Shown here one piece after another: positions 45,009 through 53,239 of a DNA stretch of 64,000 nucleotides. Position 1 is the first letter of the stretch. Every line of letters begins with the position of its first letter. The stretch covers positions 78,598 to 142,597 of the forward strand of contig NZ_QLIX01000012.1 in assembly GCF_003258945.1 (NCBI RefSeq), read 5' to 3'. The stretch comes from Roseicella frigidaeris. Lineage in GTDB: Bacteria; Pseudomonadota; Alphaproteobacteria; Acetobacterales; Acetobacteraceae. The notes below the pieces were generated by a model, which worked only from the letters and a program-made list of their open reading frames with translations, was not told the origin of the DNA and did not search any database. A program made the translations under genes and the position numbers.

Positions 45009-45701
45009 TCAGCCGACCGGATCCACCCCCATGGGGCGGGGCGCCCGCGCGGCGCGGCGGACATGGCGGGCCGCGAGCAGCGCGGCCAGTTCCTCATCCC
45101 CTTCGGCAATGGCGGTCAGGATGAGGGCATGTTCCTGCCAGTCCAGCGCAGCGCGTTCCACGCTGTTGCGGTGGAAGACCATCTCCGTCCGCTCGCGCAG
45201 AGGGCGCATCAGCTCCTGCAGCGCCCGGTTGGTGCCGGCATCCGCCAACAGGGCGTGGTAGTCCGCGTTCAGCGCCGCCAGCAGCGCGGCCGGGGCATCC
45301 TCCGGCAGGGCCCGCCCCCGCGCCAGCAGCGCGGCGATCCGGGGCAGTTTGTCCGGCGCCTGGTTGCGGGCGGCGAGGCGCGCATTCAGCCCTTCGAGGA
45401 CGGCGCGCACCTCGATCAGCTCCGCCGCGGCATCGGAGGACAGGGTCGCCACCTGGGCGCCGCGGCCGCCGGGCGCCTCGGCCGCCGGCACGGCCAGGCC
45501 CTCGACGACCAACTGCTTGATCGCCTCGCGGATCGGCACCCGGGACATGCCGAGCTCGGCCGAGAGCCGCTCCTCGACCAGCCGCTCGCCCGGCGCGAGG
45601 CGGCCGGCCAGGATGGCCTCGCGCAAGGTGGCGAGCGCCTGCTGGCTGAGCGGCGTGCCGCTGCTGCGGAGGGGACGGGGCAGGGGAAGGCGTCGGCTCA
45701 T
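45009..45701 (-). CDS. GntR-family (FCD-type) regulator
   Basis: 230 residues. The N-terminal winged helix holds LREAILAGRLAPGERLVEERLSAELGMSRVPIREAIKQLVVEG (about residues 25-70). The C-terminal FCD helical domain (RAVLEGLNARLAARN, DYHALLADAGTNRAL) ends with EGDEELAALLAARHVRRA, where the effector/metal pocket is expected (HxxL and AARH). It is divergent from a transporter-oxygenase operon; the 282-bp gap holds two GTATAC-centred palindromes and a perfect TATAAT for this gene. It probably represses both units and responds to the operon's substrate. Confidence 0.9.
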   Translation of the reverse strand: MSRRLPLPRPLRSSGTPLSQQALATLREAILAGRLAPGERLVEERLSAELGMSRVPIREAIKQLVVEGLAVPAAEAPGGRGAQVATLSSDAAAELIEVRAVLEGLNARLAARNQAPDKLPRIAALLARGRALPEDAPAALLAALNADYHALLADAGTNRALQELMRPLRERTEMVFHRNSVERAALDWQEHALILTAIAEGDEELAALLAARHVRRAARAPRPMGVDPVG

Positions 45702-45745
45702 GCGATCCTGACCGGGCGGCTGCAAGCGGTTTCCATCCCGGCGCC

Positions 45746-45755
45746 TTGTATACGG
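45746..45755. promoter_or_regulatory. GTATAC-centred palindrome, candidate GntR operator 1
   Basis: TTGTATACGG, 44 bp before the regulator's ATG and downstream of its likely -10, so binding would give autorepression. FCD-type GntR proteins commonly bind short palindromes centred on GTATAC or similar. Confidence 0.5.
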
Positions 45756-45780
45756 CAACCCGATGATGGCTGGCGTGCCC

Positions 45781-45786
45781 ATTATA
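45781..45786 (-). promoter_or_regulatory. -10 element for the GntR-family gene
   Basis: On the minus strand this reads TATAAT, a perfect -10, about 80 bp upstream of the regulator ATG. No good -35 is seen at 17 bp (TTTCGC), so an activator or extended contacts may be involved. Confidence 0.45.
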
Positions 45787-45902
45787 GTGCGGCGCAACAA
45801 TGGGCGAAAAGGATAAAATATCGGCAGGATTGCCCTGTTGGCATGCAGATAACGCGGATTCCGACCGTGACGCCCGCGGATTCGCGTTGACGGGCAGGAT
45901 CT

Positions 45903-45912
45903 TCGTATACGA
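45903..45912. promoter_or_regulatory. GTATAC-centred palindrome, candidate GntR operator 2
   Basis: TCGTATACGA is a perfect 10-bp palindrome starting 11 bp after a TTGACG hexamer (45887-45892) that is a candidate -35 for the transporter operon. It lies where the promoter spacer and -10 would be, so a bound repressor would occlude polymerase. Centre-to-centre distance to site 1 is 157 bp. Confidence 0.5.
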
Positions 45913-45983
45913 CGATGCACCGTCCACCGCCGGGGTGGATCCGCCAGCGCCGGGTTGGGCGCCAGCCACGGGATGCACCGCGC

Positions 45984-47546
45984 ATGCAGGGCCAGCTCGA
46001 TTCGGTGCACACCGTCTACCTCTTCGGCGTTGCCGCCATCGTGCTGTCCATGGCGCTGCGCGCCAATGTCGTCGTGCCGGCGATCCTCGCCACCTTCGCC
46101 GTCGCCGCCGCCTATTCCGGCAGCCTGATCGGCGCCACCATCGCGGTCTTCAACGGCTCCCTCGTCGCGGCGAAGGAGCTGTTCAGCATCTTCCTCGTCA
46201 TCGCGCTGATGACCTCGCTGCTGAACGCCCTGCGCGCCCTCGGCGCCGACCAGCTCATGGTCCGGCCCTTCCGCCGGGTGATGACCAGCGGCCATGTCGC
46301 CTTCGCGGTCATCGTCGCCGTCACCTATGTCATCTCGCTCTTCTTCTGGCCCACCCCCGCCGTGCCGCTGGTGGCGGCGACGCTGCTGCCGGCGGCGATC
46401 GTCGCCGGCTTGCCGCCGATGGGCGCCGCCATGGCCATCGCGCTCGCCGGCCAGGGGATGGCCCTCTCCTCCGACTACATCATCCGCGTCGCCCCCGGCA
46501 TCAGCGCCCGCGCCGCCGGCATGCCGGAAGCGGCGGGCATCGTCGCCGACAAGGCGCTCATCCTCTCCTTCGTCACCGGCGCGGTGGCGCTGCTGCTCGG
46601 CTACCTCGCCATCCGCCGGGAGATCCGCCGCCCTGGCCAGTTCCATCTCGATCGCTGGCAGTCGGGCGCCTCTCTGGCCGGCAGCCTCGCCGCGCAGCGC
46701 GAGCAGGTGGCGCCGAATATCGGCTCCTTCGACAAATCCGTCCTGGCGCTGCAGGCGGCGGAGGGGCTGGATAGCGATCCGCCGCCAGTCGCCGAAGCGG
46801 CGCTCGCCGGCGGCGGCACCCTGGCCGCGACCAGCCCGGCGCGCTGGGGCCATGGGCTCGCCATCGCCACGCCGCTGGTCTTCGGCAGCCTCATCCTCTT
46901 CATGCTGGCGCCGAAGCTCTTCCCCGAGCTGCCGGCGCTGAAGGGCGGCGATGCCGCGGCGCTCGTCGGCGGCACGGCGGCGCTGATGATGCTGATCGCC
47001 AGCTTCGCCGCCGACGGCGCCAGGGCGATGCACACCGCGGCCGACCACATCATCGACGGCCTGGTCTTCTCCTTCCGCGCCATGGGCACGGTGCTGCCGA
47101 TCGCCGGCTTCTTCTTCCTCGGCGCCGGCGAGACGGCCGGCGCCATCCTCGGCCTGCCGGCCGGGGCGGCGGCGCCCGACCTGCTCTTCGAGGTGATCCG
47201 CAGCGTCGACCACCTGATCCCGCACAGCCCGGCCGTCGTCGCCTTCGCGGTGCTGCTGGTCGGCATGATCACCGGCATCGACGGCTCCGGCTTCGCCGGC
47301 CTGCCGCTGACCGGGGCGCTGTCCGGCGCCCTCGGCCCGGTCGCCGGCATCCACCCGACCACGCTCGCCGCGGTCGGCCAGATGGGCGCGGTCTGGACCG
47401 GCGGCGGCACGCTGATCGCCTGGTCCTCGCTCATCGCCGTCGCCGGCTTCTGCCGCGTGCCGGTGCTGGAGCTGGTGCGGACGCTGTTCCTGCCGGTCTG
47501 CGCCGGCCTCGTCCTGTCCACCCTCGTCGCCGTGGCGCTCTGGTGA
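45984..47546 (+). CDS. Multi-spanning transporter of unknown substrate
   Basis: 520 residues with roughly 11-12 hydrophobic helices and a hydrophilic central loop at about residues 215-275. The start is the ATG of MQGQLDSVHTVYLFG, which places a short tail before the first helix; an upstream ATG would add 23 basic residues. Distinct blocks are SLFFWPTPAVPLVAATLLPAAI, IDGSGFAGLPLTGALSGALGP and MGAVWTGGGTLIAWS. The fold resembles ion-transporter-type carboxylate or antiporter permeases, but I cannot name the family. It is first in an operon with an HDO-type enzyme and two ferredoxins, so it may bring in the substrate of that pathway. Confidence 0.75.
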   Translation: MQGQLDSVHTVYLFGVAAIVLSMALRANVVVPAILATFAVAAAYSGSLIGATIAVFNGSLVAAKELFSIFLVIALMTSLLNALRALGADQLMVRPFRRVMTSGHVAFAVIVAVTYVISLFFWPTPAVPLVAATLLPAAIVAGLPPMGAAMAIALAGQGMALSSDYIIRVAPGISARAAGMPEAAGIVADKALILSFVTGAVALLLGYLAIRREIRRPGQFHLDRWQSGASLAGSLAAQREQVAPNIGSFDKSVLALQAAEGLDSDPPPVAEAALAGGGTLAATSPARWGHGLAIATPLVFGSLILFMLAPKLFPELPALKGGDAAALVGGTAALMMLIASFAADGARAMHTAADHIIDGLVFSFRAMGTVLPIAGFFFLGAGETAGAILGLPAGAAAPDLLFEVIRSVDHLIPHSPAVVAFAVLLVGMITGIDGSGFAGLPLTGALSGALGPVAGIHPTTLAAVGQMGAVWTGGGTLIAWSSLIAVAGFCRVPVLELVRTLFLPVCAGLVLSTLVAVALW

Positions 47547-47596
47547 GCCCGCGGCGCCGCCCCGCCCGCCTGTCCTGACCCAGGGAGACACCGCCC

Positions 47597-48340
47597 ATGC
47601 CCGAGCTGATGAACCATGACGCGTTCCGCACCGCCCTCGAGAATGCCATCAAGGGCAAGAGCGCCAACAAATCGCCCTTCAGCGTCGCCTGGGCGACCGG
47701 CAAGCTGACGCGCGCGCATCTCGCCCGCTGGGCGGAGAACCACTACCACTATGTCGGGCCCTTCGCCGACTATCTCGGCTATGTCTATGCCCGCATGCCG
47801 GCCCGCTATGTGGAGGCGAAGGACTTCCTCCTCGCCAACATGTATGAGGAGGAGATCGGCGGCGACCGCCACACCGACCTGCTGATCCGCTTCGCCGAGG
47901 CCTGCGGCACCACCCGCGCCCGGATCGAGGACGAGGACAACATGTCGGCCACCACCCGCGCCCTGCAATCCTGGTGCTATGCGGTGGCGATGCGCGAAGA
48001 CCCGATCGTCGCCGTGGCGGGGCTGGTGGTCGGCCTCGAGAGCCAGGTGCCGAGCATCTATCGCCGGCAGACCCCGACGCTGCGCGAGACATACGGCTTC
48101 ACCGACGAGGAGGTGGAGTTCTTCGACCTGCACATCGTCTCCGACGAGATCCATGGCGAGCGCGGCTACCAGATCGTGCTGGAGCACGCGAACACGGTGG
48201 AGCTGCAGCAGCGCTGCCTGAAGATCTGCGAGATCGGCGCCGAGATGCGGCTGCTCTACACCACCGCCCTCTACCGCGACTATGTCGAGAAGGACCTGCC
48301 GCTCTCGGCGCTCGGCCTCGACCTGCCGCTCGCCGCCTGA
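47597..48340 (+). CDS. Haem-oxygenase-like diiron protein (HDO; PqqC/TenA/CADD fold)
   Basis: 247 residues, all-helical, PqqC/TenA/CADD superfamily. The residues expected for a diiron site are present in the right spacing: E85 and H92 (E-x6-H in EEEIGGDRH), E148 (VGLESQVP) and H179-x3-D183-x2-H186 (HIVSDEIH). This is the pattern of HDO enzymes that activate O2, rather than cofactorless PqqC or the TenA thiaminase, which lacks these residues. Another notable block is ENHYHYVGPFADYLG (residues about 47-60). It is encoded between a transporter and a ferredoxin gene. Reaction unknown: HDO members cleave, desaturate or N-oxygenate their substrates. Confidence 0.8.
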   Translation: MPELMNHDAFRTALENAIKGKSANKSPFSVAWATGKLTRAHLARWAENHYHYVGPFADYLGYVYARMPARYVEAKDFLLANMYEEEIGGDRHTDLLIRFAEACGTTRARIEDEDNMSATTRALQSWCYAVAMREDPIVAVAGLVVGLESQVPSIYRRQTPTLRETYGFTDEEVEFFDLHIVSDEIHGERGYQIVLEHANTVELQQRCLKICEIGAEMRLLYTTALYRDYVEKDLPLSALGLDLPLAA

Positions 48341-48394
48341 GATGGGGCCGCGCGGGGCGGCACCCGGCCGCCCCGCGCCTTTCCGGAACGCCGC

Positions 48395-48724
48395 ATGCCG
48401 ATCATCACCTTCCGCAAGGGCGAGGACGCGTTCTCCGAGGAGATGCCGGAGAACACCAACCTCGTCGTCCGCGCCGGGATCAAGAAATTTCCCTGGCCGC
48501 ATCTCCGCTACGGCTGCGGCATGGGCAAATGCGGCAAATGCACCTGCCAGGTCCTGAGCGGCGCCGAGACGTTGCCGGAGCCCAACTGGAAGGAGCAGAA
48601 GGTGCTGGGCGAGGAGCGCCTCGGCCAGGGGCTCCGCCTCGCCTGCCAGCTCTGGCTGCACCACGATGTCACGCTCACCCAGGATGGCGTGGCGCTGCCG
48701 GCGCCCGCCCCCCCGAAGCGCTGA
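48395..48724 (+). CDS. [2Fe-2S] ferredoxin, first copy
   Basis: 109 residues, plant-type ferredoxin fold. Cluster ligands are C41, C46, C49 (C-x4-C-x2-C in GCGMGKCGKC) and C84 (RLACQ). A further Cys (C51) lies directly after the third ligand. The insert PEPNWKEQKVLGEERLGQG before the last Cys is short and acidic. It starts 54 bp after the HDO gene. It is the likely electron donor of the HDO enzyme, though the reductase is not encoded here. Confidence 0.88.
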   Translation: MPIITFRKGEDAFSEEMPENTNLVVRAGIKKFPWPHLRYGCGMGKCGKCTCQVLSGAETLPEPNWKEQKVLGEERLGQGLRLACQLWLHHDVTLTQDGVALPAPAPPKR

Positions 48725-48733
48725 GGCCCATCC

Positions 48734-49045
48734 ATGTTCGTCATCCTGACCAGCAAGCCCGGCCAGTTCCGCACCGAGCCGGTCGAGGGCATCCGGGCCG
48801 TCGAGGCCTATGATTATCTCTTCGGCGGGACGGCGAAGGCGCGCTTCGTCATCGCCACGCTGGAGAGCGAGACCAAGATCCGCGTCATCGACGAGGTGGA
48901 GCCGCCGGTGCTCAACCTCGTGCCGTCGAAATTCCTGCCGCATTACGAGAGCCTGGAGGCGGCGCGCCAGGAGCTGGAGCACCTGACCAGCTTCGGCAGC
49001 GTCCGTGCCACGCTCCGGCCCGTGCCGGTACCGGCGGCGGCATGA
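48734..49045 (+). CDS. Small conserved-looking protein of unknown function
   Basis: 103 residues, soluble, no Cys. Sequence begins MFVILTSKPGQFRTE and continues with AYDYLFGGTAKARFVIATLESETKIRVIDE, giving alternating beta/alpha propensity like a ferredoxin-like or dimeric alpha-beta barrel fold. It starts 9 bp after the first ferredoxin gene and overlaps the second by 4 nt. Its place between two ferredoxins suggests an accessory or substrate-handling subunit. I do not recognise the family. Confidence 0.7.
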   Translation: MFVILTSKPGQFRTEPVEGIRAVEAYDYLFGGTAKARFVIATLESETKIRVIDEVEPPVLNLVPSKFLPHYESLEAARQELEHLTSFGSVRATLRPVPVPAAA

Positions 49046-49374
49046 TCACCGTCACCTTCCTCTCGAACGACGGCAAGACGGCCACCGCGCCGGAGAACAG
49101 CAACCTGCTGCGCGTCTCCCTGCGGGAGAAGGGCGGCATCCCGTTCAAATGCGGCGGCGGGCTTTGCGGCACCTGCAAATGCCGCATCGAGCAGGGCATC
49201 GAGAACACCGATGCGATCAAGCCGAAGGAGCGCAAGCACCTGACCGAGGCGCAATTCGCCGAGGGCTGGCGGATGGCCTGCCAGACCTTCGTCACCGGCG
49301 ATGTCAGCGTCTCCTGGCCCGCCCCGGCGGCGCGGCCCCCAGCCTCGGCGGCGCCGAAAGCGGAGCAGGCATGA
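49042..49374 (+). CDS. [2Fe-2S] ferredoxin, second copy
   Basis: 110 residues. Ligands C37, C42, C45 (KCGGGLCGTC) and C80 (MACQ), plus an extra C47, as in the first copy. The stretch SLREKGGIPFKC gives a different, more basic surface than its paralogue, so the two probably serve different partners or steps. The C-terminal 20 residues are Ala/Pro-rich. ATGA overlap with the GlcG-like gene downstream and 4-nt overlap upstream. Confidence 0.88.
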   Translation: MITVTFLSNDGKTATAPENSNLLRVSLREKGGIPFKCGGGLCGTCKCRIEQGIENTDAIKPKERKHLTEAQFAEGWRMACQTFVTGDVSVSWPAPAARPPASAAPKAEQA

Positions 49375-49850
49375 AACAGGTCTTCAGGTTGGAATTGGCG
49401 GAGGCGCGCGCCATGGTGGCCGGCGCCATCGCCAGGGCGGCGGCGATCGCGGTGCCGGAGACGGTGTGCATCTGCGACGAGGGCGGCCACCCGCTGGCGC
49501 TCGAGCGCATGGACGGGGCCCGGGTGACGGGGCCGCAGATCGCCTGGAACAAGGCCTTCACGGCGGCCTGCCACCGGCGCTCCACCCATCTGTTCAACAC
49601 GCCGCCGAACGGGCCGGCCCTGCCGGGCAACGAGGCCTTCGGCATCCAGTGGAGCTTCGAAGGGCGCTTCGCGGTCTTCGTGGGCGGCTTCCCGATCGTG
49701 GTGGACGGGGCGGTGGTGGGCGGCATCGGCCTGTCCGGGGGGACGGGGGAGCAGGACATCGCCTGCGGCCTGGCCGGGCTGGAGGCGCTGCAGGCGGTGC
49801 TGGCGCCGGCCGGACATGCGGTGGTGGTTGCGGCGGATATCAAGCGATAG
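49371..49850 (+). CDS. GlcG/HbpS-family protein
   Basis: 159 residues, DUF336/GlcG-HbpS family. Hallmarks are the MVAGAIARAAAI start, DEGGHPLALERMDGA (about residues 36-50), KAFTAACHRRST and VVGGIGLSGGTGEQD near the C-terminus. Family members bind haem or corrinoids or accompany catabolic operons; the role is rarely known. It ends the operon. A possible job is to hold a cofactor or a reactive substrate of the HDO pathway (inference). Confidence 0.85.
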   Translation: MKQVFRLELAEARAMVAGAIARAAAIAVPETVCICDEGGHPLALERMDGARVTGPQIAWNKAFTAACHRRSTHLFNTPPNGPALPGNEAFGIQWSFEGRFAVFVGGFPIVVDGAVVGGIGLSGGTGEQDIACGLAGLEALQAVLAPAGHAVVVAADIKR

Positions 49851-49883
49851 CCGGCGGGGGGCGAAAATTCCGGAGCCGGGCGC

Positions 49884-49911
49884 TTGCATTGCCGGCGCCG
49901 GCTGTTAAAAG
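49884..49911 (+). promoter_or_regulatory. Candidate promoter of tRNA-Gly
   Basis: TTGCAT (49884-49889) is followed after 16 bp by TAAAAG (49906-49911), 20 bp before the tRNA 5' end, in an otherwise GC-rich stretch. Confidence 0.45.
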
Positions 49912-49931
49912 CCCCCCACCGACGACGGGGC

Positions 49932-50006
49932 GCGGGCGTAGCTCAGGGGTAGAGCACAACCTTGCCAAGGTTGGGGTCGAGGGTTCGAATCCCTTCGCCC
50001 GCTCCA
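49932..50006 (+). tRNA. tRNA-Gly(GCC)
   Basis: Full cloverleaf: acceptor GCGGGCG pairs with CGCCCGC, the D-arm gctcaggggtagagc, anticodon stem CAACC/GGTTG with loop TTGCCAA (anticodon GCC), and the T-arm GAGGGTTCGAATCCCTT. Discriminator T and an encoded CCA (50004-50006) end the gene. It marks the left border of the mobile defence island, the usual target type for integrases. Confidence 0.98.
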
Positions 50007-50269
50007 GTCGGTTTTCCAACCTCATTCTCCGCTCAGCCATAGGTCCCGGTCGGGGCCAGGCTTGGCGGGACTTTGCGCCCGAAGCTCGGGATAGCGACCG
50101 GCCCGAGGGCCGCAGTTTGTCTCTCCGGCCGGCCAGTTCTCTCTGCACCTCGGGACTCGGGCGATTAATTCCCAAGCCCACAACGCGTTGATTTTGTTCG
50201 TATCCTGATCGGGTGCCACCGCTGCAAGTTGCGGCCGCCTTCGCCTGCCAATGACAACCCGGAGCCAAC
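50007..50269. other. Non-coding junction between tRNA-Gly and the island
   Basis: About 260 bp with no supported gene. Composition shifts here from the very GC-rich core towards AT-richer words (tgattttgttcgtatcc near 50190), which is why I place the island border here. No second copy of the tRNA 3' end is visible anywhere to the right within the window. Confidence 0.5.
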
Positions 50270-53239
50270 TCAGGGCGGCGACACTCCCGAGCCGGCCTTC
50301 GTATCGGGCCGATAGGTGGCAGCAAAAATGTTGTCCGTCAGGAATTTCCGGAACGAAGGGTCGTCCTGGAACATCTTGAAAAGCTCGACGTGGTCCGCGA
50401 CGAGGTCGTTCATCGCCCGTTGCAGCGCCGCGTCGTGCTCGATTCGGGCGTTCTGCCGATCGGAATTTCGGACCGCGTTCTGAAACGCCTTGTCCGCGGA
50501 CACCTTGGCTGGCAACTCCTCGGTGATCACCTTCCGGATCTTGTCCCCGTCTTTCCAGTCGACGTTCCCGAACTGGTCGTTGAACGCCTGGATGATGTTG
50601 CTCAGTCGGTCCAGTTCGGGCTCCGGCTTTCGGCCGCCGCCACTGGTCGGCACTGGATCGACCTCCGCATCGGTGTCCGGCAGGGCCACAGCCATCGAGG
50701 CCTGAACCTCAACCCGGTAGCTGTCCATGTCGACCGCCTCGAGGATGCCCTTCGATAGGTCTTCCTCCCGCGGCGCTGGCAACTTCGGGATCAGGAAATT
50801 GAGGAAGGTGGCGAGCTTCTCCCACTCCGCATTGGTGTACGGCAGGATGGACGCCAGAAAGCCGTAGGTCCGAACGAACGCCTTCGCCTTCCCCTTGAAG
50901 TCGACCTGCCCATCCTCATCCAGGTCGCTCAGGTATGTGGCGACGCAGGCATCCAGGATGGGGTCCAGAGCATCCCGTGGCGCGCCGGACAGGTAGCGGG
51001 CGACGAGGTCGTCAACCTGAGCCGCGTCGTACACCTGGTGGCCGTCGAGCGCGGCCTTCAGGTCGTGCAGCTTATTCGGGTCGGTCTGCTCGCTGAGGAT
51101 CGTCGTGCGGTAGTAAGGCGCGAAGGAAGCCTCGATCACGTCAGCATCATTCTGGAAATCGAGCACGAAGGTGTCGTGCTTCTTCGGGTGCGCACGGTTG
51201 AGCCGCGACAGGGTCTGCACGGCCTTCACCCCGGAGAGCGCCTTGTCCACGTACATCGTGTGAAGCAAGGGCTCATCGTAGCCAGTCTGGAATTTGTCGG
51301 CGCAGATCAGGAACCGATACGGGTCCTTCTGGATGCGTTCCTCGATGGCACTGCTCGGGAAGCCGTTCAGCGACGCCTCAGTGACCTTCTGCCCGCCATA
51401 CTCATGCTCGCCTGAGAAGGCGACGATGGCCTGGTACGGGCTCTTTCGCTCCCGCAGGTAGTCCCGGAACGCGTGAAAGTACTGGATCGCGCGCTGAATG
51501 CCGCCCGTCACCACCATCGCTCGCGCGTCACCACCAATTTTCCGTCGAGCGATGACCTGGTCGTGGAAGTGGTCGACCATGATCTCCGCCTTCTGGCGAA
51601 TCGCGTGCTCGTGCCCCTCGACGTAGCTACGGAGCTTCTTCTTCGCCCGATTGGAGTCGAATTCGGGGTCATCCTCCACCGCCTTGGCCAGGCGGTAGTA
51701 GCTCCGGATGGGCGTGTACTGAGCCAGCACGTCCAGGATGAAGCCTTCCTGGATGGCCTGCTTCATCGTGTAGGTGTGGAAGGGGCGGTGCTTCGTGACG
51801 CCGCCTTCGGTGAACGGCGTGCCGAACACCTCCAGCGTCTTGTTCTTCGGTGTTGCCGTGAAGGCGAAGTAGCTGGCGTTTGGGAGGACCTTCCGCGATT
51901 CCATGATCCGGTTGATCGTGTCTTCGACCGTCTCGTCCTCTTCCTGACCCTCACCACCGGCGCCCGAGAGCGCGATGTTCATCTTGGCAGAGGTGCGGCC
52001 ACCTTGGCTGGAATGCGCCTCGTCGATGATGATGGCGAAGCGCTTGCCACGATGCTCATCGCCAATCTCGTCGAGGATCACCGGGAACTTCTGCACCGTC
52101 GTGATGACGATCTTCTTGCCCGTCTTCAGGAACTCGCGCAGCGCACCCGAGCGATCGGCATGCCCGACGACCGATGCCACCTGAGCGAACTGTTTGATCG
52201 TGTCGCGGATCTGCTTGTCGAGCAGCCGCCGATCCGTCACGACGATGGCGGTGTCGAAGGCCAGGCGCCCCGCATGCTCCAACCCGACCAGCTGATGCGC
52301 GAGCCAGGCGATGGAGTTGCTCTTGCCGCTACCGGCCGAGTGCTGGATCAGGTAACGCCGACCGACACCATGATCCCCGGCGTGGCGCAGCAATTCCCGC
52401 ACGACGTCGAGCTGATGGTAGCGGGGGAACACCTGGCGCGGCGGTTTCTTCTTGCCGTGTTCGTCTCGCTCCTCGACGATCTGGGCGTAGTTCTCCAGGA
52501 TCTCGGTGAGGCGCGGCTTGGTCAGCATGTCGCGCCAAAGGTAGTCGGTCTTCAGCCCCGCTTGGTTGGGCGGATTCCCGGCTCCATCATTCCAGCCCTT
52601 GTTGAAGGGCAGGAACCAGGACTCCTTCCCCTTCAGATGCGTGCACATCCGCACCTCGGCATCGTCCACGGCGAAGTGGACGACGCAACGCCCGAACTTG
52701 AACAGCGCCTCCCGCGGGTCGCGGTCGCGCTTGAACTGCTCGACCGCGTCCGCGACGGTCTGCTTCGTCAGGCTGTTCTTGAGCTCGAAGGTGGAGATCG
52801 GCAGGCCGTTGATGAAGGTCGCCATGTCAAGCGACTGCGTGCTACCATCCTTGGCGTAGCGCAGCTGCCGCGTGACGCTGAAGATGTTGGCGGCGTGCAG
52901 CTCGACAGCCTTGGCATTCGCGGCCGAGGGTGTGCCGAAGAACAGCTCCACGGAGACCGGGCCGTCCTTCACGCCGCTGCGAAGCACGTCGATCACGCCT
53001 CGCTTCGCGACCTCGCCCTGCAGGCGATGGAGGAACTTGAGGCGCTTGGCCTCCTCCTCAAGCCCAAGCTGTGTGACCGCCTCGGGCTGCGTAGCCCGGA
53101 GAAACGCCAGGAGCTTCGGCACGTCTACCACGTGATCGCGGTCGTAGTCCTTCGGGTCGCCGAGCACATAGCCGGCGTCATCGACCAGCGATCGCGCGAT
53201 GAGCGCTTCGAGGCCCTTCTCGCTGGTGTCGGTACTCAC
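50270..53239 (-). CDS. hsdR: Type I restriction enzyme, R subunit
   Basis: ATP-driven DNA translocase/nuclease of the HsdRMS complex, 989 residues. The nuclease PD-(D/E)xK core is visible as D138, E152 and K154 (ISTFELKN). Motor motifs are Walker A HSAGSGKSN (about 300-308), DEAHSSQGG (406-414) and later helicase regions such as GGIQRAIQYFHAFR, KFQTGYDEPLLHTMYVDK and SRLNRAHPKK. GTG start in a GTGA overlap with darG, so restriction is translationally coupled to the antitoxin. The gene appears intact. Confidence 0.95.
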   Translation of the reverse strand: MSTDTSEKGLEALIARSLVDDAGYVLGDPKDYDRDHVVDVPKLLAFLRATQPEAVTQLGLEEEAKRLKFLHRLQGEVAKRGVIDVLRSGVKDGPVSVELFFGTPSAANAKAVELHAANIFSVTRQLRYAKDGSTQSLDMATFINGLPISTFELKNSLTKQTVADAVEQFKRDRDPREALFKFGRCVVHFAVDDAEVRMCTHLKGKESWFLPFNKGWNDGAGNPPNQAGLKTDYLWRDMLTKPRLTEILENYAQIVEERDEHGKKKPPRQVFPRYHQLDVVRELLRHAGDHGVGRRYLIQHSAGSGKSNSIAWLAHQLVGLEHAGRLAFDTAIVVTDRRLLDKQIRDTIKQFAQVASVVGHADRSGALREFLKTGKKIVITTVQKFPVILDEIGDEHRGKRFAIIIDEAHSSQGGRTSAKMNIALSGAGGEGQEEDETVEDTINRIMESRKVLPNASYFAFTATPKNKTLEVFGTPFTEGGVTKHRPFHTYTMKQAIQEGFILDVLAQYTPIRSYYRLAKAVEDDPEFDSNRAKKKLRSYVEGHEHAIRQKAEIMVDHFHDQVIARRKIGGDARAMVVTGGIQRAIQYFHAFRDYLRERKSPYQAIVAFSGEHEYGGQKVTEASLNGFPSSAIEERIQKDPYRFLICADKFQTGYDEPLLHTMYVDKALSGVKAVQTLSRLNRAHPKKHDTFVLDFQNDADVIEASFAPYYRTTILSEQTDPNKLHDLKAALDGHQVYDAAQVDDLVARYLSGAPRDALDPILDACVATYLSDLDEDGQVDFKGKAKAFVRTYGFLASILPYTNAEWEKLATFLNFLIPKLPAPREEDLSKGILEAVDMDSYRVEVQASMAVALPDTDAEVDPVPTSGGGRKPEPELDRLSNIIQAFNDQFGNVDWKDGDKIRKVITEELPAKVSADKAFQNAVRNSDRQNARIEHDAALQRAMNDLVADHVELFKMFQDDPSFRKFLTDNIFAATYRPDTKAGSGVSPP

